Positions 24,215 to 35,850 of a stretch of DNA of 64,000 bases are shown here, piece by piece. The stretch is from Reticulitermes lucifugus. Taxonomy: Eukaryota > Arthropoda > Insecta > Blattodea > Rhinotermitidae. Location: NCBI GenBank assembly GCA_026260175.1, contig JAKCWW010000144.1, positions 78,874-142,873 on the forward strand, in the 5' to 3' direction. Numbering within the stretch: the stretch's first letter is position 1; every line of letters begins with the position of its first letter. The translations under genes and the position numbers were made by a program. The notes beneath the pieces are model-generated. The model made no database searches. It had not been told where the DNA came from and saw nothing but the letters and a program-made list of their open reading frames with translations.

Positions 24215-24415
24215 TTGTGGTTGAAGCAGTTAACACTCCTATTCGTATTCTGGAGGTGCCGGGTTCAAATCTCGGCCCGGAGACCGGCATCACGATAGAG
24301 GGGTTTCGTGGTTTTTGCCAGTTCCTCCAGCCAGATGCCGGGATAATACCACAAACAGACCATGGTCGCTTGCTTCCAGATTCCTTCCAATTAATTATTC
24401 GTTTATCGTGCGTAA
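24215..24415 (+). repeat. SINE family B (tRNA-type head)
   Basis: Box-B-like GGGTTCAAATCTCGG (24259-24273), then TTTCGTGGTTTTTGCCAG, GCCGGGATAATACCAC, CAGACCATGGTCGCTTGCTTCC and TTCCAATTA. The GCCGGGATGGTACC...GGCCACGGCCGCTTCCTTCC order is typical of a widespread arthropod tRNA-SINE class. Confidence 0.6.
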
Positions 24416-24464
24416 GTTGTAATGGAATGCATCCCGTTTTGCGAACTAATGACCGGGAGAAATT

Positions 24465-24625
24465 CTGCATGAGAAACATGGCTCAGGATAGGGACAGGTG
24501 GCGGGCTCTTGTGAGTGCGGTAATGGACCTTCGGGTTCCATAAAGCGCGGGGAATTTCTTGACTAGCTGACAACCTGTTAGTTTCCCAAGAAGGACTCTG
24601 CTCCGTGGAGTTAGTTAGACACAAT
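24465..24625 (+). mobile_element. LINE 3' tail
   Basis: The frame reads [20 protein letters not shown], the tail peptide ending of the LINE family, followed by GGGGAATTTCTTGACTAGC, CCCAAGAAGGACTCTGCTCC and GTGGAGTTAGTTAG. Among the best-preserved tails here, suggesting a younger copy. Confidence 0.75.
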
Positions 24626-25443
24626 TGTATTACTGTATGAAACTACACAGAAATCAAATTAACTATGGGTAAGTAAGGTATAAACCAGTGGAGACTGGAG
24701 GGGAATATAACAGTAGTTACAGAGTGGGAAGCCTTGAGCTCCGTAATGCCCACGATCTATGGGACTTTTTTCATGGCCTCAGTGCAGTGAAGATTGCTGC
24801 GTATAAGTACCGTTGTCATTTTGTTAATTTTACTACGGTGTTTGTTTTTGTTACGTCTGTGTCTTTGACCGTTATTTGTGTTGGCGTTGCCTTTCCTGTT
24901 GTCTAATAATATTTGTGCTACTAGCATAGACCCCGTTGAAATTTCAACGGGAAACTTTAACAGTCCCTGTCTTTAGGTATGATTTGCACAGATACTCCTT
25001 CCAGTTGAACAGTATATATGTCGTAGCCCTGTAGGGATACTATGACATCACAGTGTCTACGAATATTCTTGCCTCGAATGTGAATGCCGACCGAAACATA
25101 CCACCCCGATATGGCGTACTTGGCATGGCATATCCTATAATCATCCTAAAACTCCTGTCAAAATTTCAAGCCCATGTCTTCATTTTCTTATCAGTAATGG
25201 CTGTCACAGACAGACAGACACACACACACACAACTTCTTTTACTATATAGATGTTGACACCTGAAGCCTATCACAGCTTATGACATCAGCAGTTAAAATC
25301 TGGCCCAGAATCTGGTACACCTTAGAATTTTCGAATGGAATTATGTGGTGTTGTTGGTGAAAGGAGACACACTTTTTAATTTTACACAGTGCACACTGAA
25401 TACATGCCCTTAATACTTGAATTTTTTTCTTCTTGTTTTGTAG
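24626..25443. other. Non-coding, upstream of COQ6 exons
   Basis: Contains a CAGACAGACAGACACACACACACACAC tract at about 25207-25232. CpGs are still common to about 25115 and then become rare. No further COQ6 exon could be identified, so this is presumably intron. Confidence 0.4.
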
Positions 25444-28400
25444 ATTGGCGCTGATGGAGCTAATTCCCAGGTTCGGAAAGCAATGGGAATTAAATACTTG
25501 TCATGGAATTATAACCAGATGGGAGTAGTAGCCACACTGAAGTTATCTGAGGTGATTGTTACAAGTTCATTACATATTGGAACAATATATTAAAACTAGT
25601 ATGCCTGTGGGAATTTGTTTAAACTGCAATAATAAATGTTCACATTTCAGCCAACAGAGAATGTGGTAGCTTGGCAGCGATTCCTACCTACTGGGCCAGT
25701 TGCTCTTCTGCCAGTAAGTTCTCATCAAGTTGTAGAATGAATACAAAATAAGTATTTTGTAAATAATGATAAAGAGGTAGAGAAGTTGGAGACTGAGTTG
25801 AACATTCTCTTCTGCCTTAGATTTGGCCAGGTTTCTTTTCCACCTTTATTTCTCTCCCTGGGAGTAAAGTGATTGGGGTGTGAAGCTGACCACTCACCTC
25901 CTTCTAGTGCCGAGATAGAGAATGTGGCGAGTTATACGTCCACTCCTCCACATGCCTCATATGCATGGTGCGTAATTAGGCACAGGGACAACATTACCTT
26001 TACCTTACCTTTCTCTCTCTTTCACTGTCTTGTTTGATTTTGTTTTATTTTTTCTCTCTTTTTCTTCTCTGTCTTTTTTTCTTCCTCCCACCCATGGTAG
26101 AGTGGATTGTAAGAATTTTAATATACATCTGTGTTTGTACTGTGCAACACCAACAATGATAGTTACTCTTTAAGTCATAGTAATGAAGTTGTTCTCTGTC
26201 AGCTTACAGATTGTCTGAGTTCGCTGGTGTGGTCAACATCCACTGAGCATGCAAAGGAGCTTCTCAGTCTTTCTAATGAAAGTTTTGTAGATTCTCTGAA
26301 TGATGCTTTGGTAAGTTAAACATGTCCTCACATGATGGGATGTTCCATATACTTTTAGTGGACCTGATAAATCCAAGGCTGTGTTTCATTTGTAGGAGAG
26401 AAGAGAGCAGATCAAATCACAGTAAATTGAAATGAACTGAAACTTTATCAGTTGGAAACATGGTCACTGAGACAACTTGCTATGTGTTTTTTTCACAGAA
26501 TGTTTGAAACAAGTACATGAATGGGACATTGTGTTTATTGACCTGTCTCTCCACATGTTTCATGTCCAAAATCCTGATTGGATTTTGGATAAATCTGGCA
26601 CTTGGGGAGTCTGCACATTAACAGTTGTCAGTTTAATTTGATTATGGATTTTATTGATGTATTGTAATTGTGACCTTACATGAAACTGTTTAAATTTATC
26701 AGATTTCTTAATCCATTGCCAACTAACATTGTCTCCAAATAGGATACACTGTGGTGGCCATCCACTGCAAATGCCTTGTTAGGCAATCTTTTTTCTTTAC
26801 AAAGTCAAAAAGGTAGTCTTTTATGTGTAGAGCACATCCATCTGTCCATTACCTAGGATTAGCGACTAAACCATTTGTACTGAAGGGCATAAATGAATTT
26901 CTGTCCATACTTTCTGTAGTTCTTGATTGATATGGGTGAGATTGAGTACAGATCTCCCTGTAATATGGTTGAGCAACTGTGAGTTTCATGAAAATCGTTG
27001 CAGTGTAAGCCACGATTTACTTAGGGAATAAACAAATATTTACCCATATTTTTTATATTTTTGTCTGATTTGTTTGCAATTTTGTGTAGAAGATCTGCAT
27101 GTAATGCCATTAAGCAGTTTCAAATTTTGTGAAAATCAGTGCATTGAAAACCATACTTTACTTAAGGGGCATAAATGAAATTTTGCACATAGTTTCTAAA
27201 TCATTCATTTGATTTGGATAGCATTCTGTAGAGGAAATGTTCACAAAAATGTATTGATCAATTATGAGTTTTGTGAAAGTTAGCGTAATGAAAGCCATAC
27301 TTTACTTAGGGATGTAAATTAATTTCTATCCATACTTTCCACATTTATTGTCTGATGTGGGTGAAATTCGGTAGAAGAGATCTCAACTTAAAGCTGTTGA
27401 CCATTGGTGAGTTCTGTAATAATCGGTGTGGGGAGGCCATACTTTTGTTATGGGTGTAAATGAAATTACATTTACATGTGTGCCATGAAACCATATGTTT
27501 TGAAAGCAAAGGACACCTTGGTAAAGTCTGTATACTACATCATGGAGCACACCATTTTCAGTCTTGTTATTTTATTTGAAGACTGGGGAAAAAATGTGAC
27601 AGTGTTAATATTTTTAAATGGATTTGCAGTGGAAGAAGGTTCCTCGAGATAAGATTGTTGATACAGCAACTCAGAAGTTCAATGACTTGCTTGAATCAGT
27701 GTTTGAAAGGTCTAATGCCTTACAACAGTTGCATCCAAGTATATCCAGTGTGGAAGAGGGTAGCAGAGCTGCTTTCCCTCTTGGATTTGGTCATGCCACG
27801 CGTTACGTTGGTAAAGGAGTGGTGCTGGTTGGGTGAGTGAATAGAACATCATGATAACCAGGGCTCTAGAAATACAACTTAAATCTACTTAACATTTCTC
27901 CATATGCTCCATATGCAAATATTTCTGTAGGAAATATTTAATAACTCAGCATTAGATATCAAGATTAGGAAACAGTAGTAAAACATTATTAAATTTTTCT
28001 GCACTTTTCTTTTATTTTAGGAGTCAGTTGAATACTGAGCAGTGGCAGCTCATGGGACTTCCTTATGGTAGGGTTGGAGTTAGGATTATTATATGATTAA
28101 TGAGAAGGCATAATAGAGCATTTCTTTCAGTACAGCCACACAACCACTTATGTTTATCATATATAGAAGGGTTAAATTTTCTCACACAAGTTTGTATTTT
28201 GCTTGATGATGACTGAGAAATAACTGAATCAGGTGTTGCATGACCTAAATTCTTAATTTAAGTCTTCTTGGCAACAGTTAAGTGTGAAAAAATGATGCCC
28301 TGTAAATACTTCACACTGTTCTTCTTCATGTTTATCTTAAAATTGCAACTACTAAAATTAAAAAATTCACAAATATGGCTTTGCAAACAGCTAGGTAAAA

Positions 28401-31400
28401 ATGGTTATCAAAATTCCAGCGTTTGAAACGTTAGAAAAGGGAACAGATATACGAAGTCCTCTTTGAAACCTTCTCTGGGCTGCAGTGCCTGCAGCCCGAC
28501 CCCAACCTAGCTGCCACTGTCTTCCCACCACATAGCCTAGCTGCACTGACCCAGCGCACAACATCTGGGCAGGGCACAGCCCGCTTGCTTTCCACAGCGC
28601 TTGGAGTTCATCACAAGTATTTTAATTTAAAATGATTTCATTTATATTCTTTTAAAGAATGTAATATCTCGTAACAAAAACTTTTACTCAGATATTTAGT
28701 TTCATGTTTGTTGCAGTCCTTATGGATGAGCTGACCCCGGTACTGAGTCTCTTGGTACTGTAGCCTTAAATGGGCCTGGATGATAGATGACAGGTGAATT
28801 TGGAACTTTGGTGGAATGACAATTGGTAGGGAAAACTGAAGTACTTGGAGGAAACCCTGTGCAGTTTGTTCACCAGAAATTCCACGTTGACATCTCGGGG
28901 ATTGAACCCAGGTGCTGTGATGAAGAGCCAGTGATTTAACTACCTGAGTCTTGCTCAGCACTGTATATGTGATGATGATTTGATTTACACCCACAGTTAG
29001 TGATATTTTAATCAGTGAACAGTGACAGTCACCTGAAGAAAAGTGCAAATTTGTGTGGCAGTTAGGTAGCTGAAACTGTTTTGAAAGCTGATTTTATGAT
29101 CGGTATTGAACATTTTTAAATCATTTGTTTATTAAATTTGTAATATATTTTGATTACAGCTGAAATGTAATTGCCACTGGCCTCTCTTGACTCAGTTTGG
29201 GGAGGAGTGAACATATGTCTGGAGCTCTCATAACAACTTTTGCTTACAGATGTGAGCTGAGTTAGCTTCTGTAACATTGTGTATATTAACTGAAGTCAGG
29301 CAATTTGTGCTATGCACAGTAATTATAGTGAGCTGCACATCAAATATTCATTTTATGCATACAAAGTGATCAACTGCGGAACAGTTAATATAACATTTCT
29401 AAGAGGGAACCTAGAAAATGGAAACTTGGTTCTATTACAAAATTTCACCAAACCTGAGACAGTGGAATAGAAACCATTGTTATAATATATTTTCATAAAC
29501 TTGCGTGCATTTGTTGGTTTTAGTCACCATATCTCAGTGTTAGATTATTTCTGACAAATGGAAACTGTTCAACATGGAAACGGATATTAAAAAAAAAATG
29601 AAATAGTCTGTTGAATATTTGTTACTTTGTGCGAGACTGAAGGTTCTCACAGGGCTGTTGCTGAACATTCAAGTCTCCTGGGATGTTATGCTGTATCAAC
29701 TGGTAAATATTTACCAGTCAGCACAGTGTCATATTCCAGAATACTTGACTCTTCATTTGTTTTTTTTTCATGTAATTGTGTTTTTTACTTCCTGGAAATT
29801 ATCTACAACGGAACATTCCTGTCACAAGAGAATTAAGCCCAAGTGTTAACAAAGTATAAGCATAATACTTTAATGGGATACTGGAACAAGCATAAAGGAA
29901 AGAAGAAGTGCTAAAAATAGCAAAACTGAGACAGTTTAAGTTACTGCACAGTGACAGTATAGTGTGTTATGACTGTGGTTCAGCTCATAAGTGCATAAAT
30001 GTGGAGAGGTTTTATTACTGTGTGTCAGAAGGAAGCAGCTGTCATGGAGTTTTATAATATGGGAAGTGTGCATGTACCAGGAAGTTAGACACCATTTTTT
30101 GAACTGAACGTAGTGGTAGGAATTTATTGTTTCTTTGAAAAACACAGGCTCTTTGGTTTTACACACACTCATACATACCATACTCTGGCTTTAAGGTCAT
30201 GCAAAGAAGGTCATGAAGAGCATGGGGATTTTCAGAACACCAGCACATACTATTCTAGCTGTTTACATTCCCATTTAATGTAAACTGTGTCACGTTATGA
30301 AGGTACTGCAAATGAATACTCTTTGTTCAACGGAATACATTTCTTCCATATACTGGCCAGCTACTCTGTGTGACTGATTACACATGACTGAGTGTCCATT
30401 GCATAGTCCAGTGCTGATAAGATCATGTTATCTAAGTTTCCTTTGCAAGGGGAGATTATATTTTCATATGTTGGGGGATGCATTAAAGTAACTCTCTGTA
30501 TGGGATATATACTATTGAAACATATTTATCTTGAAGTTATTATCAGTGTTTCATGAACTCTTGCTTGAAGTGGAAAAATATTTTGGTCCATTGAGGGTCA
30601 ATTATAAGTAGATTTTACTATACACAGAACTGGTCCTTTTGCATGTTCTCAGAGATGCGGCCCATAGGGTTCATCCATTGGCTGGTCAAGGAGTCAACCT
30701 GGGGTTTGGAGATGTGAAGTGCCTGTCCGAGTTACTTTGTGAGGCAGTGTTCAGTGGTAATTCACTTGGTGAGTGAATCAGTTTCTTTGGGAGTTCATAA
30801 TTTCTGTCAGTTCCTCCAGATAAATACTAGAAAGATGCAGTACTCCAGTGACTATTGCATTTTCATTGTTTCATGGTTTTTCAATTGAAGACCATATTTA
30901 AAAGTTTCTTTTTGTGGTATGAAGAGGACTCATTAAATAATTATTTAATGAGTCCTCTTCATACCAGTATAATGAGAACATGATGGGAGACTACATTTGG
31001 GGGCTGATTCATGGAAGTCATTTACAGTATAGTCGTAAATCTCGAAAACCTACTCACTTCTAAATGCTTTGTGGTCATTTGTGTATAACTGTAGTATAAA
31101 TAAATGTTAATTTTCATTCATATGTTGATTCATTTCTGACTTTACATAAAAAAAGACGCAAATTCGCCCGTTTTCTCATTGGAAATAGGTGAATTTCAAA
31201 ATATCACTGTCCTGGTCACAAAAGCAAAGTTTGAGAGGAATAATAGCCATTTTCTATACTTTTTAGATATAAGCAATCATAAAATAACACTTACTACCCA
31301 GGAACAAAAATCGTGTTACATAGTGTAATTGTACAAATGTGGGAGGGAGATTTTTGTCCCACCCTTTTCATACAAATGCTGCATTGTAGAAAAAATGGTA

Positions 31401-31886
31401 AACACAAAAAGTGTGCCTCTCAGAGAGACAACACTGGGAAAATTACAAGATTTTCTCTATCTTGAAAATTAGGTTCAAGCAGTCAGTATCACCTAGGAAA
31501 AACCAAAACTAGTGCCATTTGTAGGCTGCCAGGAAAATATACTGTTCTCTGTGCTGTATGATTTTGTTGCTCAGGGAAAACCCATATGGAGTGTGTTTTC
31601 TACAAGATAGGAAGTGACCATGAATTATTAATATGAAAAGGATCTGAGAAGCATTTACTGATGTAAGTTTTTTCTCTCAGGGAGCCTGCCTCACCTTTTG
31701 AAATATGAGACTTTGCGCCAGAGACATAATTTGCCAACAATGTTGGCAATTGATGGTCTGCAGAAATTATATGGAACAACACTCACACCATTTGTGGTTC
31801 TGCGTAGTTTTGGACTTCAACTTACACATGTCCTGAATCCTGTGAAGGCAAGCATTTTTAACAATATTGAACAGAAATCATCATAA
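25444..31886 (+). CDS. COQ6: COQ6 monooxygenase, C-terminal 267 residues
   Basis: Ubiquinone biosynthesis monooxygenase COQ6, a mitochondrial FAD enzyme that hydroxylates the coenzyme Q ring with electrons from ferredoxin. Six exons: 25444-25551, 25651-25713, 26203-26310, 27630-27832, 30653-30768, 31681-31886 (stop TAA at 31884). All joins use AG/GT and preserve phase. The first exon opens with the DG motif ([15 protein letters not shown]), followed by [16 protein letters not shown], then [15 protein letters not shown], then [20 protein letters not shown]. The FAD-ribityl motif [20 protein letters not shown] spans the 27832/30653 junction. The last exon reads [20 protein letters not shown]. 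The length matches the C-terminal part of human COQ6 (468 residues). Missing are the N-terminal GxGxxG nucleotide fold and about 200 residues, not found upstream in this window. Introns contain SINEs, a GC-rich insert and a perfect palindrome. The CDS looks intact. Confidence 0.95.
25828..26011 (+). repeat. SINE family A, 5' truncated, intronic
   Basis: Body and tail of family A (CCCTGGGAGTAAAGTGATTGG, GACCACTCACCTCC, TGCCGAGATAGAGAATG, CATATGCATGGTGCG, ACAACATTACCTTTACC), with CpGs decayed to TpG/CpA. Sits in the COQ6 intron between 25713 and 26203. Confidence 0.7.
28475..28590. other. GC-rich insert in COQ6 intron
   Basis: About 115 bp of C-rich sequence in AT-rich intron, with an 8-bp hairpin GGGCTGCA/TGCAGCCC. 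It has many CA/TG and almost no CG, as expected for a formerly CpG-rich insert. Probably a decayed repeat, class unknown. Confidence 0.4.
28706..28962 (-). repeat. SINE family C, intronic
   Basis: On the - strand: GCTGAGCAAGACTCAGGTAG head, box-B-like GGGTTCAATCCCC (28897-28909), GTGGAATTTCTGGTGAAC, AGGGTTTCCTCCAAGTACTTC, TCATTCCACCAAAG and CATCTATCATCCAGGCC. A tRNA-derived SINE unlike families A and B. Confidence 0.6.
30915..30966. repeat. Perfect 52-bp palindrome, no spacer
   Basis: Twenty-six bases starting TGGTATGAAGAGGACTC and ending ATTAAATAA are followed at once by their exact reverse complement. Lies in the COQ6 intron between exons 30653-30768 and 31681-31886. No terminal repeat or coding sequence accompanies it. 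Confidence 0.95.
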
Positions 31887-33071
31887 ACAGCCCAGAATGT
31901 GAACTGCCATTTGACTTTAAAGCCATAGATATATAGTTACCATCATTTGTCAGGGTGGATCACGTGTATGACAAAGTCTATTCCATTTTTCTCTCTCCTC
32001 CCCTAAGCTTTTATCTGTATCTGAATCTAAAATTTTCCTATTCCGCTTGTGTTTCTTTCCTCACTTGATCTCTCCCATTAACACATTGTGTGGGAATGCC
32101 GAGACCCATGACAAGTAATATAGTCCATACTTGGCAATAACATGTCTCACCCATTAGTTTTTGATTATCTCCATTATTTTACTTTTTGCTCATTATTAAA
32201 AGGCGGCAGGGAGATAGCTTTTATGTATCATTAAATATCTGCTGGCACCTGTTGACTGTGTCCTTTGATTTACAAGAAAATGCATTGAAAGAATAATGCA
32301 AATGTTAACACAACAGCACGCCATTTAAATGCCCACAAAAGTGGTTAATTCCCCACCTACACTTTTTGCGTTCTCACAGGAATCCTGTTTTCATCCATAC
32401 ATAAAACATGCATATACAGTGTTGATTTATCTGGTCCAAATTAATGTCAAATTGTTAAGTAGTATGGTTTTTAACAAAAACCCCTGTTCATGTACTACAG
32501 TCGATTTAATCATTTATGTTTCAGAAAATGATAATGAACCATGCTGCAGCATGATGGAAGCACAGTGTCCTAAACAAGTCCATTTTGTTTTGTGTAAGTA
32601 CCAAATTCTTTTCTGACAGCAAAATCCCACTGAAGTAGTGAAACTCATATAATACCTTTATTGTATAAATTATAACAGGAATCTCTGAGAACTTCTAGTG
32701 CCTGCTTTTCTTTACATCCTTAAATCTATAAGAGATATTCAGTATATAACATCTGAAGGTGCATTACACTTGCATGTAGTACTTCAACATACATGTCAAA
32801 CAGTTCAAGGAATAATGGACAAACCGTCTGTTTCTCCAAATAATCGCCCATATAAATAACTTCGGCACTTATCTCAGCAATATACAACATGTTTGATTCC
32901 CGCAGAGAAGAATTTAGGGTTCAGTGTTTGCTTTCACGAGTTCTGCTCAGTTACAAATGTCAGTGTGTCTGCAGCACACCACCACCTAGTCACTGCTGGA
33001 CTACATCATACAAACATGGAGCCGAGCACAGTGCAAATGTAACCACTCACCTCAGGTTCTCACAAATAATA
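31887..33071. other. COQ6 3' flank, no further gene
   Basis: 3' UTR and intergenic DNA. No clear AATAAA was found close to the stop, so the transcript end cannot be placed. ORFs at 32329-32616 and 32889-33128 show no family match. Confidence 0.4.
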
Positions 33072-33112
33072 GTGATGATGATGATGATTAGTAGTAGTAG
33101 TGGTGGTAGTAG
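33072..33112 (+). repeat. (GAT/AGT)n microsatellite
   Basis: GATGATGATGATGATTAG followed by TAGTAGTAGTGGTGGTAG. Confidence 0.85.
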
Positions 33113-33262
33113 CGTGTATTTCTTATAATGTATTCTTTGGACTGTGCATAAAAAGATACAAAATCTTAGGGTAAGACATCCTGTTGTGATGTGTAAGCAA
33201 ACAGACCAATAAAAGGACTGTCGGTCACAACCATATTGGGACAATATTTTTATTGTTAAAGA

Positions 33263-33301
33263 TGTTGCACGTTTCGACTTATTCACAAGCATCAGGCACA
33301 G
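33263..33301 (-). ncRNA. Hammerhead-like motif, decayed
   Basis: On the - strand: TGTGC, CTGATGC, a weak hairpin CTT/AAG, GAAAC, GTG, CAACA. Core position 7 and the cleavage triplet deviate, so probably inactive. Confidence 0.35.
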
Positions 33302-33561
33302 GTTAAAAAATATGTATGAGAAAAAGCACTTATATTCAACACAATTATTAATTAAAATTGAGATCTCAGTCTTATGTTGTTTTTATGTGGTTATTAGCCA
33401 AACTTTGTTAAATTAATATTCAATTGTTTATTAAAATTGTGTGGTGTGTTTGGTGCAGTACTTGTGTTAAAGAGTTGTTTAAGTTCCTATTTAAACAGTG
33501 TAAAATTGAGATCTCAATCGTTTTAATTAATAATTGTTTGTATATATGTGCTTTTCTTATA

Positions 33562-33720
33562 CAGTAAAACCCCGATTTTATGTCCCCGCATTTAGTGATG
33601 GTTTTTTTCATGTCCCGACAATAGCTCCATATAAACAAATAAACCTCCATTTAATGAAAATCTCGATTTAGTGAAATATATTCAAATCCCCCAACAATTT
33701 ATTAAATAGGGGTTTTACTG
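33562..33720. mobile_element. pogo/Tigger-like MITE
   Basis: Begins CAGTAAAACCCC and ends GGGGTTTTACTG, flanked by TA on both sides. Internal sequence shares TTTAGTGATG, CATGTCCCGACAATAGCTCC, CCTCCATTTAATGAAAA and TCGATTTAGTGAAATATATT with the copy at 48221. TA duplication and CAGT ends are typical of pogo-group elements. It inserted into the hammerhead foldback, so it is the younger of the two. Confidence 0.8.
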
Positions 33721-33816
33721 TATGTATTTTTTTACTTTGTGAATAAGCTGAAACATGCAGCACCTTCAACAGTAAAAATATGTCCAAATATAGTTGTGAT
33801 TGACAGGCCTTTTATT

Positions 33817-35023
33817 CAGATCTGTTCAATACATATAGGCATTGTCATGTTTGCCTGTCTGTCTGGTAGAACCACTTGCTGAATTTTGATGTAGTTTGAT
33901 ATGAATGTTTTGCCACTGAAGACCACTCCAAATTCATATTTTTTACCTCATATAGTTGGTAATATGAACCTGGCAGAGGCACAACTTGTGGGGTGGGAAT
34001 GCCACAGGTGTCACTACTGAAATGTTGTATCCATAATAACCATTGTAATGGTAATAATGTAACTAACAAATTTCATTCTTTAAGAGAATTTACAAGCATG
34101 ATTCAAAAGTATCTGCAATTATTCTTTTTCATAATGTATTTTTTATGAACAGTTACAACTGTATTACTTTTCAACACAGTTTCCATGCCTTTCAGTGTGC
34201 TTGTGTCACAATGTCCCTTGTGTTCTTCAGTCATTAAGAGTCATGGGTCTTGTCAGTTGATATGGTCGGGCATTCTGAGTGTTGTGCGTTGGCCACACTT
34301 GTCCAGCCATTCTTACACATCCCAGTACACACACACACACACTCTGCTGAGGTGACAGATTATTCCCATACTGAGCAGATAAACACCTGTGAATTTCAAC
34401 CCCTTTCACAACCTCTGCCTCAAGAAAGCAAACCACAGCCATTTGTCAAGGGTTAACATAGTTTGTGTAGGTCTCAAATTGAAATGTGATAGCCACATCA
34501 AATTTTAAAAGTTTGTTATTTTACAGAGTAATATAACACTGACCAAAGCCAAGAATACAGATACTGCCACATAGACAATACATGCTGAAAATCTGGTGAC
34601 CATCATTGAGGTTCAAATCTGAGTAGGGCATTTATTTGGGGGGGAATGTGAAATGTTCAAAATTAAAGGAACTTACAACAATTTGCATTGTGAAGACATT
34701 GTGCTGTATTTCAGCTATAAATGCTGCTACAAAAATAATGTGTATATATACATTCACTTATGTACATTACTTTTCTCTATATGCCATTTATATTATAGGA
34801 ATGTAACAAGGTCTCAATATACAGTATAAGTAATGAACGGGGACGATAAAGACGTTCATTTCTGAACTCTGCAGTTCTGTCCTGTAGGCTACTTAACCTG
34901 GTTGATAAAACTGATAGTACTGTTGGAGAAGGGACCAGAAGTACAAATTCCTCTTACCCATAGTATATGGAACCCTTGGTGCAACATACCAGCATTCTCT
35001 AAATGTTTATGATGGTGGCTGAT
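33817..35023. other. Intergenic, nothing recognised
   Basis: Contains a short CACACACACACACACA run near 34328. No coding exon found on either strand. Confidence 0.35.
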
Positions 35024-35238
35024 GCATTATAAGAACATTACATCGGACACCATCTATTGCCTGAGGTATACTCCATGCACAAGTAGAGGTATATAATTAC
35101 AATGATGTGTAATTAAGTGTAATTACATATATTATTACTTTTACCTGATGAGGGAAGCAGTGCAAGCTTCCAAAACACTGTGTATATCAAGTATACCTCA
35201 GACAGTGGACAATAACCGATGTAATATTGTTATAGCAC
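35024..35238. repeat. Foldback repeat
   Basis: Left arm 35024-35076 (ATTACATCGG, TGCCTGAGGTATACT) and right arm 35190-35238 (AGTATACCTCAGACA, CCGATGTAAT) are inverted copies. The middle holds a hammerhead-like core. Confidence 0.65.
35138..35190 (+). ncRNA. Hammerhead-like motif in loop
   Basis: CTGATGA (35145-35151), hairpin GGAAGC/GCTTCC (perfect), AAAAC in place of GAAAC, then ACTGTG. Core one base off; helix I weak. Confidence 0.45.
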
Positions 35239-35329
35239 AACAGCATATGTCTAACTTTGTACTCCACTTTATCTGATTCTTAAGGGCCATCAACACCTTT
35301 AAAACAACACAAATAATTATATTGTGTCA

Positions 35330-35850
35330 TATGTTCACTTGCCGCTTAGTGTACTGGCAATATGGGGTGTACCGTATGAGACACAACCCAAAGATCAGAC
35401 ATTTATAAATACTGAAAGAAGCTGCCCTTCTGCTGCGGAGGACACTTCCAACATTTGCCGAGTTGTTCAGTACAAACTCACCGCCTTGCTTCAGTTTTGT
35501 TGGCTACCAGTTGCACGGTAATTCTGTAATCAGCAACATGGTTTTTTCATATGAAGGGGTTCTTGTGTGGGACACTTTGTTTTTTACAGATGAAGCATGG
35601 TTCCACGTGAGTGGATATATTAATAGTCAAAACAGTAGAATACGGAGTGCTGTAAACCCACATGCATGGCATAAAAATCCTCTGCATTCGTCACAGTCTG
35701 TTTCTAGTGTGCAGTGTCTCGAAAATGAATTGTGGGACCATTGTTCTTTGAAGAGACTAGGGAGGGGGGACATTTTCAGCATCTGCTGTAATTACACATT
35801 GTTTATAACATTCTTGGTATATTTGAAGAAATAAAGATAAAACAAATGAT
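35330..35850 (+). pseudogene. Mariner-like transposase fragment
   Basis: The frame reads DTLFFTDEAWFHVSGYINSQ, then NSRIRSAVNPHAWHKNPLHS. This is the catalytic segment around the second Asp of an insect mariner-like transposase (family: FFTDEAWFHLSGYINSQNSR, IWSAENPHxxHENPLHS). Upstream pieces echo the preceding QYCNWFR region in another frame. After PLHS the sequence diverges, and the third catalytic motif is missing. Same superfamily as the 14.4-15.4 kb fragments. Confidence 0.7.

Larger units (their letters stand above)
33208..33816. repeat. Foldback repeat with nested MITE
   Basis: Left arm 33208-33370 and right arm 33505-33816 are inverted copies; the right arm is split by a 159-bp pogo-like MITE at 33562-33720. 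Outer ends pair AATAAAAGG with CCTTTTATT; inner ends share ATTATTAATTAAAA and ATTGAGATCTCA. A hammerhead-like core lies in the left arm, and a damaged one (AAGCTGAAACATGCAGC) in the right. Confidence 0.7.
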
